64,000 bases of DNA from positions 22,907,501 to 22,971,500 of the forward strand of contig NC_134704.1 of NCBI RefSeq assembly GCF_043290135.1, given 5' to 3'. Source of the DNA: Rhipicephalus microplus. Lineage: Eukaryota; Arthropoda; Arachnida; Ixodida; Ixodidae. Of this stretch, positions 63,145 to 64,000 are shown piece by piece; position 1 is the stretch's first letter; every line of letters starts with the position of its first letter. The position numbers were made by a program, and so were the translations under genes. Below the pieces are notes generated by a model. The model did not search any database. It was not told where the DNA came from and was given only the letters and a program-made list of their open reading frames with translations.

Positions 63145-63381
63145 CCCCGCCGCGATGGTCTAGTGGCTAAGGTACTCGGCTGCTGACCCGCAGGTCGCGC
63201 GATCGAATCCCAGCTGCGGCGGCTGCATTTTCGATGGAAGCAGAAATGCTGTAGGCCCGTGTGCTCAGATTTGGGTGCACGTTAAAGAACCCCAGGTGGT
63301 CGAAATTTCCGGAGCCCTCCACTACGGCGTCTCTCGTAATCATATAGCGGTTTCGGGACGTTAAACCGCACAAATAAATCT
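63145..63381 (+). mobile_element. Ruka-type SINE, full length
   Basis: Head CCGCGATGGTCTAGTGGCTA, region GGTCGCGCGATCGAATCCC, full body, degenerate tail CAAATAAATC. It lies just downstream of gene 4, probably in its 3' UTR intron. Confidence 0.93.
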
Positions 63382-63515
63382 TCTTAATGTATATAATAAT
63401 AATAATCCACAATACTCCACCACAGCAGCCCTATAATCTCTAGCAGGCAGGACGCTCACCTGACACGCTTTTGGTCCATTGGACTTTGGAAGTTGCGGAC
63501 GGTCGCGCCTGCCCC

Positions 63516-63782
63516 TTAGTGGTAATAAGGCGCGTACGGCAGCTTGACCAGGGCTGGTGCGGCGTGCAACTTGATCACCGGCGGCGGGTGGGCGGCGTGG
63601 AAGTAGGAGTAGCTGACGGCCGTGGGCACCTTGGCCACGACGGGCGTGTAGACGGGGGCCACCACCTTGGGCACCACGAGGGCGGGTGCGGCTCCGTAGC
63701 CGTAGCCGTACGGCAGCAGCGCTGGGTAGCCGGCGTGCACGACGCACATTGACGCCACGAGCAAGATGGCGGCTGAGAGAAC
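63516..63782 (-). CDS. Gene 4: small secreted Ala/Val/Pro-rich cuticle-type protein, main exon (first exon off the window)
   Basis: The minus-strand exon begins at 63782 after acceptor CATGGACCGCAG and reads 88 codons to the stop at 63516. It starts VLSAAILLVASMCVVHAG (rest of a signal peptide), then YPALLPYGYGYGAAPALV, Val/Pro-rich repeats (VPKVVAPVYTPVVAKVP), the family motif PTAVSYSYFHAAHPPP and the end LVKLPYAPYYH. A donor CAG|GTGAGC at 63460/63459, 56 nt past the stop, implies a 3' UTR intron as in genes 1 and 2. The initiator codon must be in a small exon beyond 64000; the in-frame Met at 63848 lies upstream of the acceptor and is unlikely. Opposite orientation to genes 1-3. Confidence 0.82.
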   Translation of the reverse strand, partial: VLSAAILLVASMCVVHAGYPALLPYGYGYGAAPALVVPKVVAPVYTPVVAKVPTAVSYSYFHAAHPPPVIKLHAAPALVKLPYAPYYH

Positions 63783-63899
63783 CTGCGGTCCATGCGTGTA
63801 ATCGGTGATAGCGACAGGAGAAACACAATTTAAATAGTTCCACGACATGCAACTAGTCGGACAGAGAATCTGTAAGTCTGTGTGAGGGTAGATTAAGGC

Positions 63900-64000
63900 A
63901 GCTTAGATTCATTATCGGGCACCATTATCATCATCATCATTAGCGGGCACCATTATCATCATTTATCATTAGTATTTCATTTTTATCAATCCTCCTCTGG
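63900..64000. repeat. Imperfect CAT/ATT repeats in intron 1 of gene 4
   Basis: GGGCACCATTATCATCATCA occurs nearly twice (63918 and 63946), a short local duplication. Confidence 0.6.

Noticed and set aside
63783..63848. In-frame Met upstream of gene 4 main exon as its start
   Set aside because: The segment lies before a good acceptor (CCGCAG) and would put a polar leader ahead of the signal peptide; the other genes start in a separate mini-exon.

Overview
The window looks like nuclear DNA of a hard tick, most likely a metastriate (Rhipicephalus or Dermacentor type). The main reason is repeat content. More than a dozen copies or fragments of one tRNA-headed SINE with an (AATC)n tail are present. 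This matches my recollection of the SINE described from ixodid ticks as Ruka. There are also tick-type RTE, Jockey/CR1-like and RNase-H-bearing LINE remnants, a Penelope-like fragment and long microsatellites. There are no bacterial-style operons; genes are sparse, split by introns and set in repeat-rich DNA.

Four genes are well supported. All look like small secreted structural (cuticle-type) proteins with the same architecture: a TATA box where the promoter is in view, a tiny first coding exon (1, 3 or 6 codons), a phase-0 intron, and one main exon carrying the rest of the signal peptide and nearly all of the protein. A splice donor lies at or just after the end of the coding sequence. They are gene 1 (13115-17843, +, 69 aa), gene 2 (33485-37664, +, 94 aa, intron 1 about 3.9 kb), gene 3 (48157-49618, +, 327 aa, Ala/Pro/Val and Gly/Tyr repeats) and gene 4 (63516-63782, -, first exon beyond the right edge). 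Genes 1, 2 and 4 share a short SY-x-Y motif among Ala/Pro/Val/His residues, so this looks like a cuticular-protein cluster with one inverted member. A fifth, weaker candidate is a GC-rich minus-strand ORF at 5230-5595 with a hydrophobic leader and a poly(A) signal about 100 nt downstream.

Layout: 1-0.93 kb possible Ty3/gypsy 3' end; 0.93-1.12 kb AT/GT microsatellite; 3.7-5.0 kb hairpin plus nested SINEs; 5.1-5.6 kb candidate secreted gene; 13.0-18.1 kb gene 1; 21.6-22.1 kb hairpin and SINE; 23.4-23.6 kb GT array; 24.3-26.1 kb RTE copy with inverted 5' end; 28.4-29.1 kb LINE; 29.6-31.3 kb TATC array plus a tandem repeat of about 145 bp; 33.4-39.0 kb gene 2, whose introns hold LINE and SINE insertions; 39.7-43.4 kb three copies of a GAAGCTCC-headed repeat; 45.3-45.8 kb SINEs; 48.0-49.9 kb gene 3; 50-52 kb odd palindromic repeats; 52.8-54.4 kb fold-back elements including a Penelope-like one; 54.7-59.2 kb a LINE interrupted by an RTE element and a SINE; 60-63.4 kb SINEs; 63.4-64 kb gene 4.

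The most interesting structural signal is a set of five fold-back sequences (3.7, 21.6, 35.2, 52.8 and 53.9 kb, possibly 15.6 kb). Their two arms match each other almost perfectly but differ between copies apart from a short GCGC core. At least three share a CTAGTTGG flank, and one carries a decayed GIY-YIG endonuclease region typical of Penelope-like elements. All calls come from reading the sequence; no alignment or database search was run.
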